Below, one piece after another: positions 1-8,461 of a stretch of DNA of 35,363 bases (positions are counted from its first letter, which is position 1; each line of letters opens with the position of its first letter). The notes below the pieces were generated by a model. That model did not search any database. It saw only the letters and a list, made by a program, of their open reading frames with translations, and was not told where the DNA came from. Origin of the DNA: Mycobacterium sp. 852002-51971_SCH5477799-a (lineage in GTDB: Bacteria > Actinomycetota > Actinomycetes > Mycobacteriales > Mycobacteriaceae); the NCBI RefSeq assembly GCF_001667145.1, contig NZ_LZIF01000037.1:1-35363 (forward strand). The letters run 5' to 3'. Made by a program: the position numbers and the translations under genes.

Positions 1-1
1 T

Positions 2-3000
2 GCTAACGGCAAACTCGACACCAAAGCCTTGCCGGCCCCGGGCTATCAAGACGGCGAGGGCTATCGCGCCCCGACCAACGCCGTCGAGGAAAAGCTGGCC
101 GAAATTTACGCGCAAATCCTTGGGCTGGAGCGGGTTGGGGTCGACGACTCCTTCTTCGAACTGGGTGGCGACAGCATTCTCTCGATGCAGGTGGTCGCGC
201 GGGCCCGTGCCGTCGGGGTGGTGTGCCGGCCCCGTGACATCTTTGTCGAGCAGACCGTCGCCCGGCTGGCCAGGGTAGCCACCGTGACCGACGGTTCGGA
301 AAACGTGATCGATGAGGGCGTCGGGCAGGTAGTGGCCACGCCGATCATGCACTGGCTGCACAGGCTGGATGGTGCGGTTGATCAGTTCAATCAGACCATG
401 GTGGTGCAGGCGCCCGTGGGAGCCGGCGAGGCCGATGTCGTGGTGATGTTGCAGGCCTTGCTGGACCGGCACGCCATGCTGCGGGCCCGGGTCGAGGACG
501 ATGGCGCAGACGGTTGGTCGTTGCACGTGCCCGAGCCGGGTTCGGTGGACGCCGGCGAGCGACTGCACTCGGTAGACGTCCTCTCCGAAGAGGCGCTAAT
601 CGGGGCGCGGTCCTTGTTGAACCCGGGCGCCGGGGTGATGCTGAGCGCGGTATGGGAGGGATCCAGCGGGCGGCTGGTGGTGATCATCCACCACCTGGCC
701 GTCGACGGGGTGTCCTGGCGGATCCTGCTGGAGGATCTCAACATCGCCTGGGCGCAGCATCACACGGGTCAGCCCGTGGTGTTGCCGCCCGGCGGGACGT
801 CGTTCGCCCGGTGGGCGTCGCTGCTGGTCGAGCATGCGCGCCGCCCAGAAGTCGTAGAACACGCCGGTGCCTGGACGCAGGTGGCCGAGTCCGCTCCCGC
901 CATGCTGCCGGCGGCGCAGCCCGCGATGGACACGATCGCCACCGCAGGATTGCTGTCGACGGAGCTGGACGCCGACACCACGGGCATGCTGCTCGGTCGG
1001 GTGCCTTCGGCGTTTCATGCCGGCGTGCAAGACATCCTGTTGATTGCGTTCGCGTTGGCGGTGGCGGAGTTTTTCGGAACCGGAGCCGCGCCGATCGGCA
1101 TCGACGTCGAGGGCCACGGGCGTCACGACGAATTGGCCCCAGACGTGGACCTGTCGCGCACCGTGGGGTGGTTCACGGCCATCTATCCGGTGTCACTCGC
1201 CGTGGGCGCGCTGTCGTGGGCGCAGGTCGTGGCCGGCGAGGCTGAGCTGGGAGCGGTGATCAAAAACGCCAAAGAACAGCTCCGCGCTCTCCCCGACCCG
1301 CTCAGTTACGGGCTGCTGCGTTACCTGAACAGCGAAGTTGACCTGGGCGAATTCGACCCACCGATCGGTTTCAACTATCTGGGGCGGTTGGGCGGCCCGG
1401 CGATCCAGCTGTCGGATGATCTGTGGCGGGTCAGCGAGAACAGCTTGTCGTTGACCGCCGCCGCCGCGGCGGTACCCATGTCGTTGGCACACACGCTGGA
1501 GCTGAACGCCAGCACCGTGGATACGGATGACGGCCCGCACCTGCACGCCAACTGGTCGTGGGCCCCCTCAGCGCTGGATCGCGACCAAATCAGCCGCCTC
1601 GGCCAGTTGTGGTTCGACGCCTTGGCCGGTATCTGCGCCCACGTGAGCCGCGGCGGGGGAGGGATGACGCCCTCCGACATCCCGTCTGCCCGACTGACTC
1701 AGCAGCAGATCGACACGCTGGAGGCGGAAGCCCGCATCGCGGACGTACTACCCCTCACCCCGCTGCAACGCGGACTGCTATTTCATGCCAGAGCCGCTCA
1801 AGACAGCGACGACGATGTGTATGCGGTGCAGCTGGACGTCGCCGTGGCCGGGCCGCTTGACCGCAGCCGGTTACGCCAGGCGGTACAGGCGGTCGTCACC
1901 CGGCATCCGAACCTGGCGGCCCAATTCAGCGAACAGTTCGACCAACCCGTCCAGATCATCCCGACTGATCCCGTCGTGCCGTGGCGATACGTCGAGCTCG
2001 ACGGCGACGAGGACGGCGACGTGCACATCCAGCGGGTTCGTGAGGCCGAGCGCGCCGCGGTCTGCGACCTGGCCGACCAGCCGGCCGTCCGCGCCGCTTT
2101 GGTCCGCACCGCAGCAGACCAACACCGGTTTGTGCTGACCAATCACCACATCGTGCTCGACGGCTGGTCGACGCCGATCCTGCTGGGAGAGATCTTCGCC
2201 AGCTACCACGGCCAGCGCCTACCGGCGCCGGTTCCGTATGGCAGGTTCTGTGCGTGGCTGGCCGAACGCGACCGTGCCGCCGCGCAGGATGCCTGGCGTG
2301 CGGTTCTCGCCGGTTTCGAGGCACCCACACTTGTGGGGCCGCCGGATCGGTTGGGGCTGGGACCGCGAGGCGCCGCCTCGTTTACGGTGCCCGAGGAAAC
2401 CACGCGGGCCCTCACCGAGCTCGCTCGCTCACACCAGACGACTGTCGGCACGCTCTTGCACGCCGCGTGGGCGCAGCTGCTGATGTGGATGACCGGCCAG
2501 CGCGATGTGGCGTTCGGCACTGTGGTTTCGGGTCGCCCGGCGGAACTGGCCGGCGCGGAGTCGATGGTCGGCCTGTTGGTCAATACCGTGCCGGTGCGGG
2601 CCAACATCACCGCGGCGAGCACCGCGGCAGACCTGCTCGACCAGCTGCAGAGCGCGCACAACGACACGCTCGATCACCAGCACCTGGGGCTCGCCGATAT
2701 CCACCGCATCACTGGTCACCAACAACTCTTCGACACCGTTTTCGTGTACGAGAACTACCCCAGGGACGCCGCGGGATCGTGGGGCGAGCAGCAGTTGACG
2801 ATCGCCGACTTCCGCGACTACTACCACTATCCGCTGACGGTCCAAGCAGGGCCGGGCCGCGAACTGGACCTGCGCGTCCAATTCCGCACCGACGTGTTCG
2901 ACGTCGCCGGCATCGAGGCGCTCATCGAGCAGCTGCGGCGATTGCTGGTGGCCATGACCTCCGATCCGACGCGGCCAATAGCGTCGACGGGTCTGCTGGA

Positions 3001-3367
3001 CGATGGTTGGGCTCGCCGAGAAAGGCTCGCCCCGTCTGCGACCGCGACGATGACCGAACTCCAAAGACACGACAACGGTGATGGTCGTCGCGCGCCGGAA
3101 ACCGTGGTCGAACAGATCCTGGCCGACATCTACACCCAGGTGCTGGGGGTAGACCGCTTCGGGGCCGACGAGTCGTTCTTCGACCTAGGTGGAGATTCGC
3201 TGTCGGCGGTGAAGGTGGTTGCTGCGATCAACGCCGCTTTCGATAGCCGCGTTTCGCTGCGCACCTTGTTCGAGGCGCCGTCGGTGAAAGCTTTGAGCCG
3301 GCACTTGGGCATTCGCGCCGCCTCGGTGGACGAAGTGCACGACGGAGGCCAGGGCGGCGACCGCTAA
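2..3367 (+). CDS. Non-ribosomal peptide synthetase, C-terminal part (A10-PCP-E-C-PCP), 5' end outside the window
   Basis: The frame is open at the left edge and begins inside the A10 motif of an adenylation domain (NGKLDTKALP). A first carrier domain follows with LGGDSI, its phosphopantetheine serine codon at 173-175. Next comes an epimerization domain, recognised by HHLAVDGVSWR near 688-720, EGHGR near 1110 and FNYLGRLG near 1370. A condensation domain starts at LPLTPLQRGLLFH near 1750 and has the active-site HHIVLDG near 2145. A second carrier domain has LGGDSL with its serine codon at 3197-3199, then the protein stops. So the visible order is (A)-PCP-E-C-PCP: one residue is activated and converted to the D form. 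The last C domain is followed directly by PCP after a short linker, with no adenylation domain and no thioesterase or reductase. The product is unknown. The nearby fatty acyl-AMP ligase and MFS exporter suggest a lipopeptide. Confidence 0.93.
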   Translation, partial: ANGKLDTKALPAPGYQDGEGYRAPTNAVEEKLAEIYAQILGLERVGVDDSFFELGGDSILSMQVVARARAVGVVCRPRDIFVEQTVARLARVATVTDGSENVIDEGVGQVVATPIMHWLHRLDGAVDQFNQTMVVQAPVGAGEADVVVMLQALLDRHAMLRARVEDDGADGWSLHVPEPGSVDAGERLHSVDVLSEEALIGARSLLNPGAGVMLSAVWEGSSGRLVVIIHHLAVDGVSWRILLEDLNIAWAQHHTGQPVVLPPGGTSFARWASLLVEHARRPEVVEHAGAWTQVAESAPAMLPAAQPAMDTIATAGLLSTELDADTTGMLLGRVPSAFHAGVQDILLIAFALAVAEFFGTGAAPIGIDVEGHGRHDELAPDVDLSRTVGWFTAIYPVSLAVGALSWAQVVAGEAELGAVIKNAKEQLRALPDPLSYGLLRYLNSEVDLGEFDPPIGFNYLGRLGGPAIQLSDDLWRVSENSLSLTAAAAAVPMSLAHTLELNASTVDTDDGPHLHANWSWAPSALDRDQISRLGQLWFDALAGICAHVSRGGGGMTPSDIPSARLTQQQIDTLEAEARIADVLPLTPLQRGLLFHARAAQDSDDDVYAVQLDVAVAGPLDRSRLRQAVQAVVTRHPNLAAQFSEQFDQPVQIIPTDPVVPWRYVELDGDEDGDVHIQRVREAERAAVCDLADQPAVRAALVRTAADQHRFVLTNHHIVLDGWSTPILLGEIFASYHGQRLPAPVPYGRFCAWLAERDRAAAQDAWRAVLAGFEAPTLVGPPDRLGLGPRGAASFTVPEETTRALTELARSHQTTVGTLLHAAWAQLLMWMTGQRDVAFGTVVSGRPAELAGAESMVGLLVNTVPVRANITAASTAADLLDQLQSAHNDTLDHQHLGLADIHRITGHQQLFDTVFVYENYPRDAAGSWGEQQLTIADFRDYYHYPLTVQAGPGRELDLRVQFRTDVFDVAGIEALIEQLRRLLVAMTSDPTRPIASTGLLDDGWARRERLAPSATATMTELQRHDNGDGRRAPETVVEQILADIYTQVLGVDRFGADESFFDLGGDSLSAVKVVAAINAAFDSRVSLRTLFEAPSVKALSRHLGIRAASVDEVHDGGQGGDR

Positions 3368-3449
3368 GACGGCGCCAACCGCACGGTGGGCGCGACCAAT
3401 TCGTCGACCCGTGGGCGCCGCCCAAGGCCCGTCTAGTCGCGAGCGGCGG

Positions 3450-4124
3450 CTACCACATCAGTGGCACTACGCGATACCGAACTTTCTCTCTGTACTCGCG
3501 GTATCCATCCAACTGTTCCTCGAGGAGTTTTTCCTCGTCTCGGATCCGCACAGCGAGCACGATCAAGTTAGGAACGACGAATGCGAGTCCCCAATAGGAG
3601 CCAAGCGCCAGGGGGGCGCCGACCATCATGATCAGGTTGCCGGTGTACATGGGGTGCCGCACCAGCCCGTACAGGCCAGTTGAGGCAAGACTCTGTTCTT
3701 CCTCGACCCGGATGGCTCCGCCCGCATAGCTGTTGTGAATGATTACCAGCATCACCACACCCAGTCCAGCGGCCACCAGCATGTCACCCAAAACGCAGAC
3801 GGCCGTTGGCACCGAGGACCAGCCAAAGCGATGGTCAAGGGCGCTGACCACGAGCATTGCCGTCAGCGACATCCACAGGCAAGCCATCACGACTTTCTGC
3901 ACTTTTCGTGTTTCAGCTGCCGGGCCCCCTTGCATCCGCCGCTGCAGCGCAACGGGATTCGTTCGCAGCAAGTAGATGCTGGGGATCCAAGCAGAAATGA
4001 CATACATCGCTAAAAACACCCACGCCTGCCAGTAATTCAACGTGAATGCCGCCGAAAACAGGATCAAACCGAACACGCTCGGCTCAATCAGGCCGAATAC
4101 CAACATCTTAGGAATGGTCTTCAA
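3450..4124 (-). CDS. Membrane methyltransferase of the isoprenylcysteine carboxyl methyltransferase (ICMT/PEMT) type
   Basis: This 224-residue protein has about five hydrophobic segments. Its C-terminal block reads GLYGLVRHPMYTG, then PLALGSYWG, then DEEKLLEEQLDGYREY. The RHPxYxG and EExxL...Y..Y pattern is the SAM-binding signature of ICMT and phospholipid-methyltransferase-like membrane enzymes. The substrate cannot be read from sequence, and bacterial members methylate various small lipophilic molecules. I use the TTG start because an AAGGAAG Shine-Dalgarno lies just before it; the next ATG, six codons in, has none. The gene points toward the NRPS and converges with it. Base composition looks visibly less GC-rich than its neighbours, which may indicate acquired DNA. 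It could tailor the NRPS product, but this rests on position only. Confidence 0.8.
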   Translation of the reverse strand: MKTIPKMLVFGLIEPSVFGLILFSAAFTLNYWQAWVFLAMYVISAWIPSIYLLRTNPVALQRRMQGGPAAETRKVQKVVMACLWMSLTAMLVVSALDHRFGWSSVPTAVCVLGDMLVAAGLGVVMLVIIHNSYAGGAIRVEEEQSLASTGLYGLVRHPMYTGNLIMMVGAPLALGSYWGLAFVVPNLIVLAVRIRDEEKLLEEQLDGYREYREKVRYRVVPLMW

Positions 4125-4371
4125 GAATCTTCCTTACCCTCCGTCCGGTGCACCACGCTAACAGCAGGCACCCCACGCCGCCGGAAAGCCGCCGCTCCAG
4201 CGACCTCACCGATCGCCAGCCGCCACAACCGCGGCGCAGGGCCGACACTACCGCCGGCTATCCGCAGGATGTGCGCAATTGGTCAAAGGGCGAGCGGCTG
4301 GCCCACCCCCACCAAAAACCGGTTCAGCCCAGCGATTTCCGGAAGGCGGCCTGCGCGTTGCGCGTTTGCTG

Positions 4372-4377
4372 TACCGT
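4372..4377 (+). promoter_or_regulatory. Possible -10 element (TACCGT) of the MFS gene
   Basis: TAnnnT hexamer whose last base lies 9 nt before the ATG at 4386. No Shine-Dalgarno is visible between it and the ATG, so the transcript would have almost no leader. No good -35 is seen. The 4125-4385 gap otherwise shows nothing recognisable. Confidence 0.35.
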
Positions 4378-4385
4378 AGCCCGCT

Positions 4386-5960
4386 ATGGCGGGGGGTTCC
4401 CATCGGCCGAGGGCGGGCACCATCTCGCTGGACGACATAACTCGCAGGATCGGCGCCCCGGACGCCCCTCCTAGTTTCGACGCCGTTGCTCAGACAGCCT
4501 ATGCGCCTGCCGATCTGCCACGGGGCCGGTTCATCGCCGCGATCGTCGCGCTCGGCAGCGCGGAGTTGATGGCGTCGATAGAGCTCACGATCGGGATAGT
4601 GGCGCTTCCCAAGATCCAGAACGAGCTGAACTTGTCGAGCGCCGGGCGAAACTGGGTGGTGTTCGCCACTCTGCTGGCCTGCAACGGACTGATATTGGTC
4701 GGCGGCCGTCTCGGTGACACGATCGGCCGCAAGCGCGCCTTCGTCATCGGCACCGTGCTCTCCACCGTCGCATCGGTGATGTCCGCGATCGCGTGGAACG
4801 AAGGCAGCCTCGTTGTGGCGCGGATGTTGAAAGGTGTCTCTATCGCGATACTTGCACCGACGTGCCTGGCCCTGGTCGCGACAACATTCCCGAAGGGCCG
4901 TCTACGCAATGGCGCGATGGCGGTGTTCACCGCCATGGGCAGCGTCGGCTCAGTGCTGGGCCTGGTGGTGGGCGGGATAATCACCGAAGTGTCATGGCGG
5001 CTGGCGGTTTTCGTGACCGCACCGATCGGGCTGCTGGCGCTCTACTTGGCCCACATCGCGCTTCGGGAAACCCAGAAGGAGCGGATGAAGCTCGACGTCA
5101 CCGGGGCTGTGCTGGCCACGCTGGGCGTCACCGCGGTGGTGCTCGGCTTCTCAATGCAGTCTGGCAAGGGAGTGCTGTCGGCCGGCACCATCGGGGCGGG
5201 TGCGGTGGGTCTGGCGGCTTTCACCGCTTTCGCCGTGGTCGAGCGCAGGGCGGAGAACCCGGTCCTGCCCTTCAGCTTGTTCGCCGAGCGCAATCGGCTG
5301 GCCACGTTCGCGGCGTTGTTTCTCACCGGTGGCCTGATCATGGCGCTGATGCTCGTCGTCACCGTTTACGTGCAGGACATCATGGGCTACAACACGCTCC
5401 AATCCGGCCTGGCGTTCATCCCGTTCGTCGTAGCGGCGGCCGTCGGGCTCGGCGCGGCTTCGCGGTTGGTGGTGTCGTTCCCGCCGCGGGTGGTGGTGAT
5501 CGGCGGCAGCATCCTGATGTTCGGCGGCGCGCTGTACGCGTCGAATCTGCACCGCGGTGTCCCATACTTTCCTAACCTCGCGCTCCCGATCGTCGTCGCC
5601 GGTGTCGGTGTCGCCCTGGTCGTGGTGCCGCTTTCGCTTTCGGTGATCGCCAGCGTCGGCCCGGACCGCATCGGGCCCACCTCGGCCATCGCGGTGGTGC
5701 TGCAGGGTCTGGGCGGGCCGGTGGTGCTGTCCGTCATCCAGGCCGCCATCACCTCGCACACCCTGTCCCTGGGTGGCGTCAGCGGCCCGGCGAGGTCCAT
5801 GAACGCCGCCCAGCTGTCTGCGCTCGACCGTGGCTACACCTATGGTTTGCTGTGGCTCGCCGGGGCGGTCGTCCTGCTGGGGGTGGTGGCGCTGTTCATC
5901 GGTTACACCGCGCAGGACGTAGCGCGGGCGCAGGAAGCCAAAATGGCCGCTGATCTGTAG
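4386..5960 (+). CDS. MFS drug/metabolite exporter, DHA2 (14-helix, EmrB/QacA-like) family
   Basis: This 524-residue integral membrane protein has about 14 hydrophobic helices. MFS motif A appears as [14 protein letters not shown] after helix 2, and the first helix carries the [13 protein letters not shown] pattern typical of DHA2 proteins (usually VDxTIVNVALP). The N-terminus has a soluble extension of about 45 residues. The family exports drugs and secondary metabolites using the proton gradient. The gene lies between an NRPS and a fatty acyl-AMP ligase, so export of the peptide product or self-resistance is a reasonable inference, not a demonstrated role. The first acidic residue of the usual D-x-T motif is here E-L-T. 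The start is the ATG after TACCGT. Confidence 0.9.
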   Translation: MAGGSHRPRAGTISLDDITRRIGAPDAPPSFDAVAQTAYAPADLPRGRFIAAIVALGSAELMASIELTIGIVALPKIQNELNLSSAGRNWVVFATLLACNGLILVGGRLGDTIGRKRAFVIGTVLSTVASVMSAIAWNEGSLVVARMLKGVSIAILAPTCLALVATTFPKGRLRNGAMAVFTAMGSVGSVLGLVVGGIITEVSWRLAVFVTAPIGLLALYLAHIALRETQKERMKLDVTGAVLATLGVTAVVLGFSMQSGKGVLSAGTIGAGAVGLAAFTAFAVVERRAENPVLPFSLFAERNRLATFAALFLTGGLIMALMLVVTVYVQDIMGYNTLQSGLAFIPFVVAAAVGLGAASRLVVSFPPRVVVIGGSILMFGGALYASNLHRGVPYFPNLALPIVVAGVGVALVVVPLSLSVIASVGPDRIGPTSAIAVVLQGLGGPVVLSVIQAAITSHTLSLGGVSGPARSMNAAQLSALDRGYTYGLLWLAGAVVLLGVVALFIGYTAQDVARAQEAKMAADL

Positions 5961-6062
5961 TTGGCGGCGCGTCCGCCTCGCCCGCGCGGACGGGGGCGGA
6001 CGGTGGGTGAACCACCGTCTACCCAATTTGCCCTTTTCGAACATCCTCTGCGACGGCCCCGG

Positions 6063-6068
6063 TAATCT
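6063..6068 (+). promoter_or_regulatory. Likely -10 element (TAATCT) for the FAAL gene
   Basis: TAATCT ends 7 nt before the GTG at 6076, so transcription would start at or one base before that codon. This supports 6076 over the upstream GTG at 6007. No clear -35 is seen. Confidence 0.45.
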
Positions 6069-6075
6069 CAGGCAC

Positions 6076-7797
6076 GTGTTTGAGACGTCCATTCCGGATG
6101 TGCTGCGTGAGCGTGCAAGTTTGCAGCCCAACGACCCAGCGTTCACGTTCATGGATTACGAGCAGGATTGGGCCGGCGTCCCCGAAACCCTGACCTGGTC
6201 TCAGCTGTATCGCAGGACTTCGAACGTTGCCCACGAACTCGGCCGCAGCGCATCCAGCGGTGACCGCGCGGTGATATTGGCACCCCAGGGGCTCGAGTAC
6301 ATCGCCGCTTTTCTCGGCGCATTGCAGGCCGGGCTTATCGCCGTGCCGCTTTCGGCGCCCACCGGCGGGGTCCACGACGAGCGCGTGGACTCGGTCCTGC
6401 AGGACACGTCGCCCTCGGTCATCCTCACGACGTCTTCTGTGGTCGGCAATGTCGCCGAGTATGTCGAGGCCCGCAACGGTGGTTCCAGTCCGTCGGTCAT
6501 CGAGATCGACGCCCTGGACCTGGACTCGCGAGCAGCGTCCGACGGTGGCAGCAGCCGGTCCGATACCGCCTACCTGCAATACACGTCCGGATCGACGCGC
6601 CGCCCCGCCGGCGTCATGATCTCGTACGAAAACGTGCTGGCCAATTTTCAGCAGTGGGTGCAGGCCTACTTCGCCGATTCCGGCATGGACATGACTGTGG
6701 TGTCCTGGCTGCCCTTCTACCACGACATGGGCCTGATGGCGGGCATCTGCAAACCGGTCCTCGGCGGAGTTCACGCCGTTCTCATGAGCCCGGTGGCTTT
6801 CCTGCAGCGCCCTGCCCGTTGGATGCAGTTGATGGCGACCCACAGGCGCGCCGTCACGGCGGGACCGAACTTCGCTTACGAACTGGCGGTGCGCAAGACC
6901 ACGGACGAGGACATGGCCGGGCTTGATCTCGGCGACGTGGTGGCGTTCATCAGTGGTAGCGAACGGATCCATGCGGCGACGCTGCGGCGTTTCACGGAGC
7001 GGTTCGCCAAGTTCAATCTCGACCACACGGTGCTTCGCCCTTCGTACGGGCTGGCCGAGGCAGTCTTGTACGTGGCGACCAGCGCGTCGGGCCAGCCCCC
7101 GCGGATCGTCCGCTTCGATTCCGATGCGTTGTCCGCTGGACGCGCGGAACCTTGTGGCAGCGGCGGGACTCCGCTGGTCGGCTATGAGCTGCCGCCCTCG
7201 CCGACGGTCCGGATCGTCGATCCCGAGACCACCACCGAGTGTCCGGACGGGACGACCGGTGAGATCTGGGTGCACGGCCACAATGTCGCGTCGGGGTACT
7301 GGGGCAAGACCGAAGAAACGCAGCAAACCTTCCGCGCGAAACTCATCGATCCGTCGACGGGTACACCCGAGGAGCCTTGGCTTCGGACCGGCGATTTGGG
7401 TTTCGTTTCGGATGGCGAGCTGTTCGTCATGGGACGCATCAAGGATCTTCTGATCGTCTACGGGCGTAACCACTCTCCCGACGACATCGAGGCGACGATC
7501 CAAGAGATCACGCGGGGCCGCTGCGCGGCGATCGCGGTTCCCGACAAGGAGACCGAAAAGCTCGTCGCGATAATCGAATTCAAGAAGAATGGCGACTCCG
7601 CGGAGGTCGCGGCGGAGAAGCTGGTGGCCGTCAAACGCAAAGTCGCCTCGGCGATATCCAATTCCCATGGGTTGGGTGTGGCGGACCTCGTTGTGGTGGC
7701 TCCCGGCTCCATCCCGATCACCACCAGCGGCAAGGTCAGGCGAGCGGCCTGTGTCGAGCAGTACCGGCAGAATCAATTCGCCCGCTTGGACGCCTAG
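6076..7797 (+). CDS. fadD24: Fatty acyl-AMP ligase (FAAL), FadD24-like
   Basis: FAALs activate a fatty acid as acyl-adenylate and pass it to the phosphopantetheine arm of a PKS or NRPS carrier, without forming CoA esters. The adenylate-forming motif is [15 protein letters not shown] near residues 166-180, with the RRPAG variant common in mycobacterial FAALs. [19 protein letters not shown] and [20 protein letters not shown] follow in the expected order, and the C-terminus has the TTSGKVRR catalytic-lysine region. Length is 573 residues from the GTG at 6076. That start is preferred because homologues begin near ETSIPxVLRERA and because TAATCT lies just upstream; the GTG at 6007 would add 23 residues. 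The position next to an AhpD-like gene matches M. tuberculosis fadD24 (Rv1529). It lies downstream of an NRPS and an exporter, so it probably supplies the acyl chain of a lipopeptide. Confidence 0.88.
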   Translation: MFETSIPDVLRERASLQPNDPAFTFMDYEQDWAGVPETLTWSQLYRRTSNVAHELGRSASSGDRAVILAPQGLEYIAAFLGALQAGLIAVPLSAPTGGVHDERVDSVLQDTSPSVILTTSSVVGNVAEYVEARNGGSSPSVIEIDALDLDSRAASDGGSSRSDTAYLQYTSGSTRRPAGVMISYENVLANFQQWVQAYFADSGMDMTVVSWLPFYHDMGLMAGICKPVLGGVHAVLMSPVAFLQRPARWMQLMATHRRAVTAGPNFAYELAVRKTTDEDMAGLDLGDVVAFISGSERIHAATLRRFTERFAKFNLDHTVLRPSYGLAEAVLYVATSASGQPPRIVRFDSDALSAGRAEPCGSGGTPLVGYELPPSPTVRIVDPETTTECPDGTTGEIWVHGHNVASGYWGKTEETQQTFRAKLIDPSTGTPEEPWLRTGDLGFVSDGELFVMGRIKDLLIVYGRNHSPDDIEATIQEITRGRCAAIAVPDKETEKLVAIIEFKKNGDSAEVAAEKLVAVKRKVASAISNSHGLGVADLVVVAPGSIPITTSGKVRRAACVEQYRQNQFARLDA

Positions 7798-7847
7798 GCA
7801 CCAGGGCGTCGGCGGCTTTTGCGCCGGGCGCGTGGGATGCTCAGACC

Positions 7848-8429
7848 ATGACAACAGCCCGTGTGCCGGGACTGCCGCCCGGTGAGGCAAAAGCCGCCGC
7901 CGACGAAGCCGCGGTGCCCAATTACATGGCCGAACTCAGCATCTTTCAGGTGCTTCTCAACCATCCGCCGCTGGCGCGCGCAATCAACGATCTGCTCGCC
8001 ACCATGCTGTGGCACGGCACGCTCGACCCGCGGTTGCGTGAGTTGGTGATCATGCGAATCGGCTGGCTCACCGCATGCGACTACGAGTGGACGCAGCACT
8101 GGCGGGTTGCGTCGAGGCTGGGCGTGGCCCCAGACGACCTGCTCGGCGTGCGCGACTGGCAAGCGCACGCCGGATTCGGCCCTACCGAGCGCGCGGTGCT
8201 GGCCGCGACCGACGACGTGGTGCGCGACGGTGCGGTGAGCGCCGAGAGCTGGGCGGCCTGCGAGCGTGAATTGACCAGCGACACAACAGTTCTCATCGAA
8301 CTCGTCACCGCCATCGGCGCGTGGCGGATGGTCGCCTCGATCCTGCAGAGCCTGCAGGTCCCGCTCGAAGAGGGCGTGTCCAGCTGGCCGCCGGACGGCC
8401 GACCGCCAACGGAGGCCGTAATCGATTGA
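7848..8429 (+). CDS. AhpD-like / carboxymuconolactone decarboxylase family protein
   Basis: This 193-residue, mostly helical protein carries the family segment LRELVIMRIGWLTACDYEWTQH, with Cys77, Glu80 and His84 in the positions where AhpD-type proteins have their active-site cysteine and proton-relay residues. Only one cysteine is present at this site, not the CxxC of true AhpD, so thiol peroxidase activity like that of AhpD is doubtful. The equivalent M. tuberculosis gene (Rv1531) also has no assigned function. It starts 50 bp after the FAAL stop and ends 32 bp before the nitronate monooxygenase start. The next gene's promoter overlaps its stop codon. Confidence 0.8.
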   Translation: MTTARVPGLPPGEAKAAADEAAVPNYMAELSIFQVLLNHPPLARAINDLLATMLWHGTLDPRLRELVIMRIGWLTACDYEWTQHWRVASRLGVAPDDLLGVRDWQAHAGFGPTERAVLAATDDVVRDGAVSAESWAACERELTSDTTVLIELVTAIGAWRMVASILQSLQVPLEEGVSSWPPDGRPPTEAVID

Positions 8430-8438
8430 CAGATCAAT
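8425..8438 (+). promoter_or_regulatory. Palindrome ATTGACAGATCAAT over the -35 of the nitronate monooxygenase gene
   Basis: Perfect 5-bp arms (ATTGA / TCAAT) around a 4-bp centre overlap the -35 hexamer. This is a plausible repressor operator. No regulator gene lies beside it here. Confidence 0.35.
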
Positions 8439-8455
8439 TCGTATCTCTTTAGCGT
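8426..8455 (+). promoter_or_regulatory. Promoter (TTGACA, 18-nt spacer, TAGCGT) of the nitronate monooxygenase gene
   Basis: The -35 TTGACA (8426-8431) matches consensus and the -10 TAGCGT (8450-8455) fits TAnnnT. The +1, 7 nt after the -10, falls on the A of the ATG at 8462, so a leaderless mRNA is predicted. The -35 contains the stop codon of the preceding gene. Confidence 0.65.
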
Positions 8456-8461
8456 CGGGCA

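Noticed and set aside
5970..6001. GC-rich hairpins (CGTCCGC/GCGGACG or GTCCGCC/GGCGGAC) after the MFS stop as a terminator
   Set aside because: Two mutually exclusive short stems with no T-run in very GC-rich DNA; chance formation is likely.
6007..6075. GTG at 6007 as the FAAL start
   Set aside because: The extra 23 residues have no counterpart in FAALs that I know, and TAATCT at 6063 would lie inside the gene just before GTG 6076.
6019..7890. A 623-codon minus-strand frame opposite the FAAL gene
   Set aside because: Composition (runs of Arg, His, Asp, Gly) is that of an antisense shadow. The FAAL motifs on the plus strand are complete.
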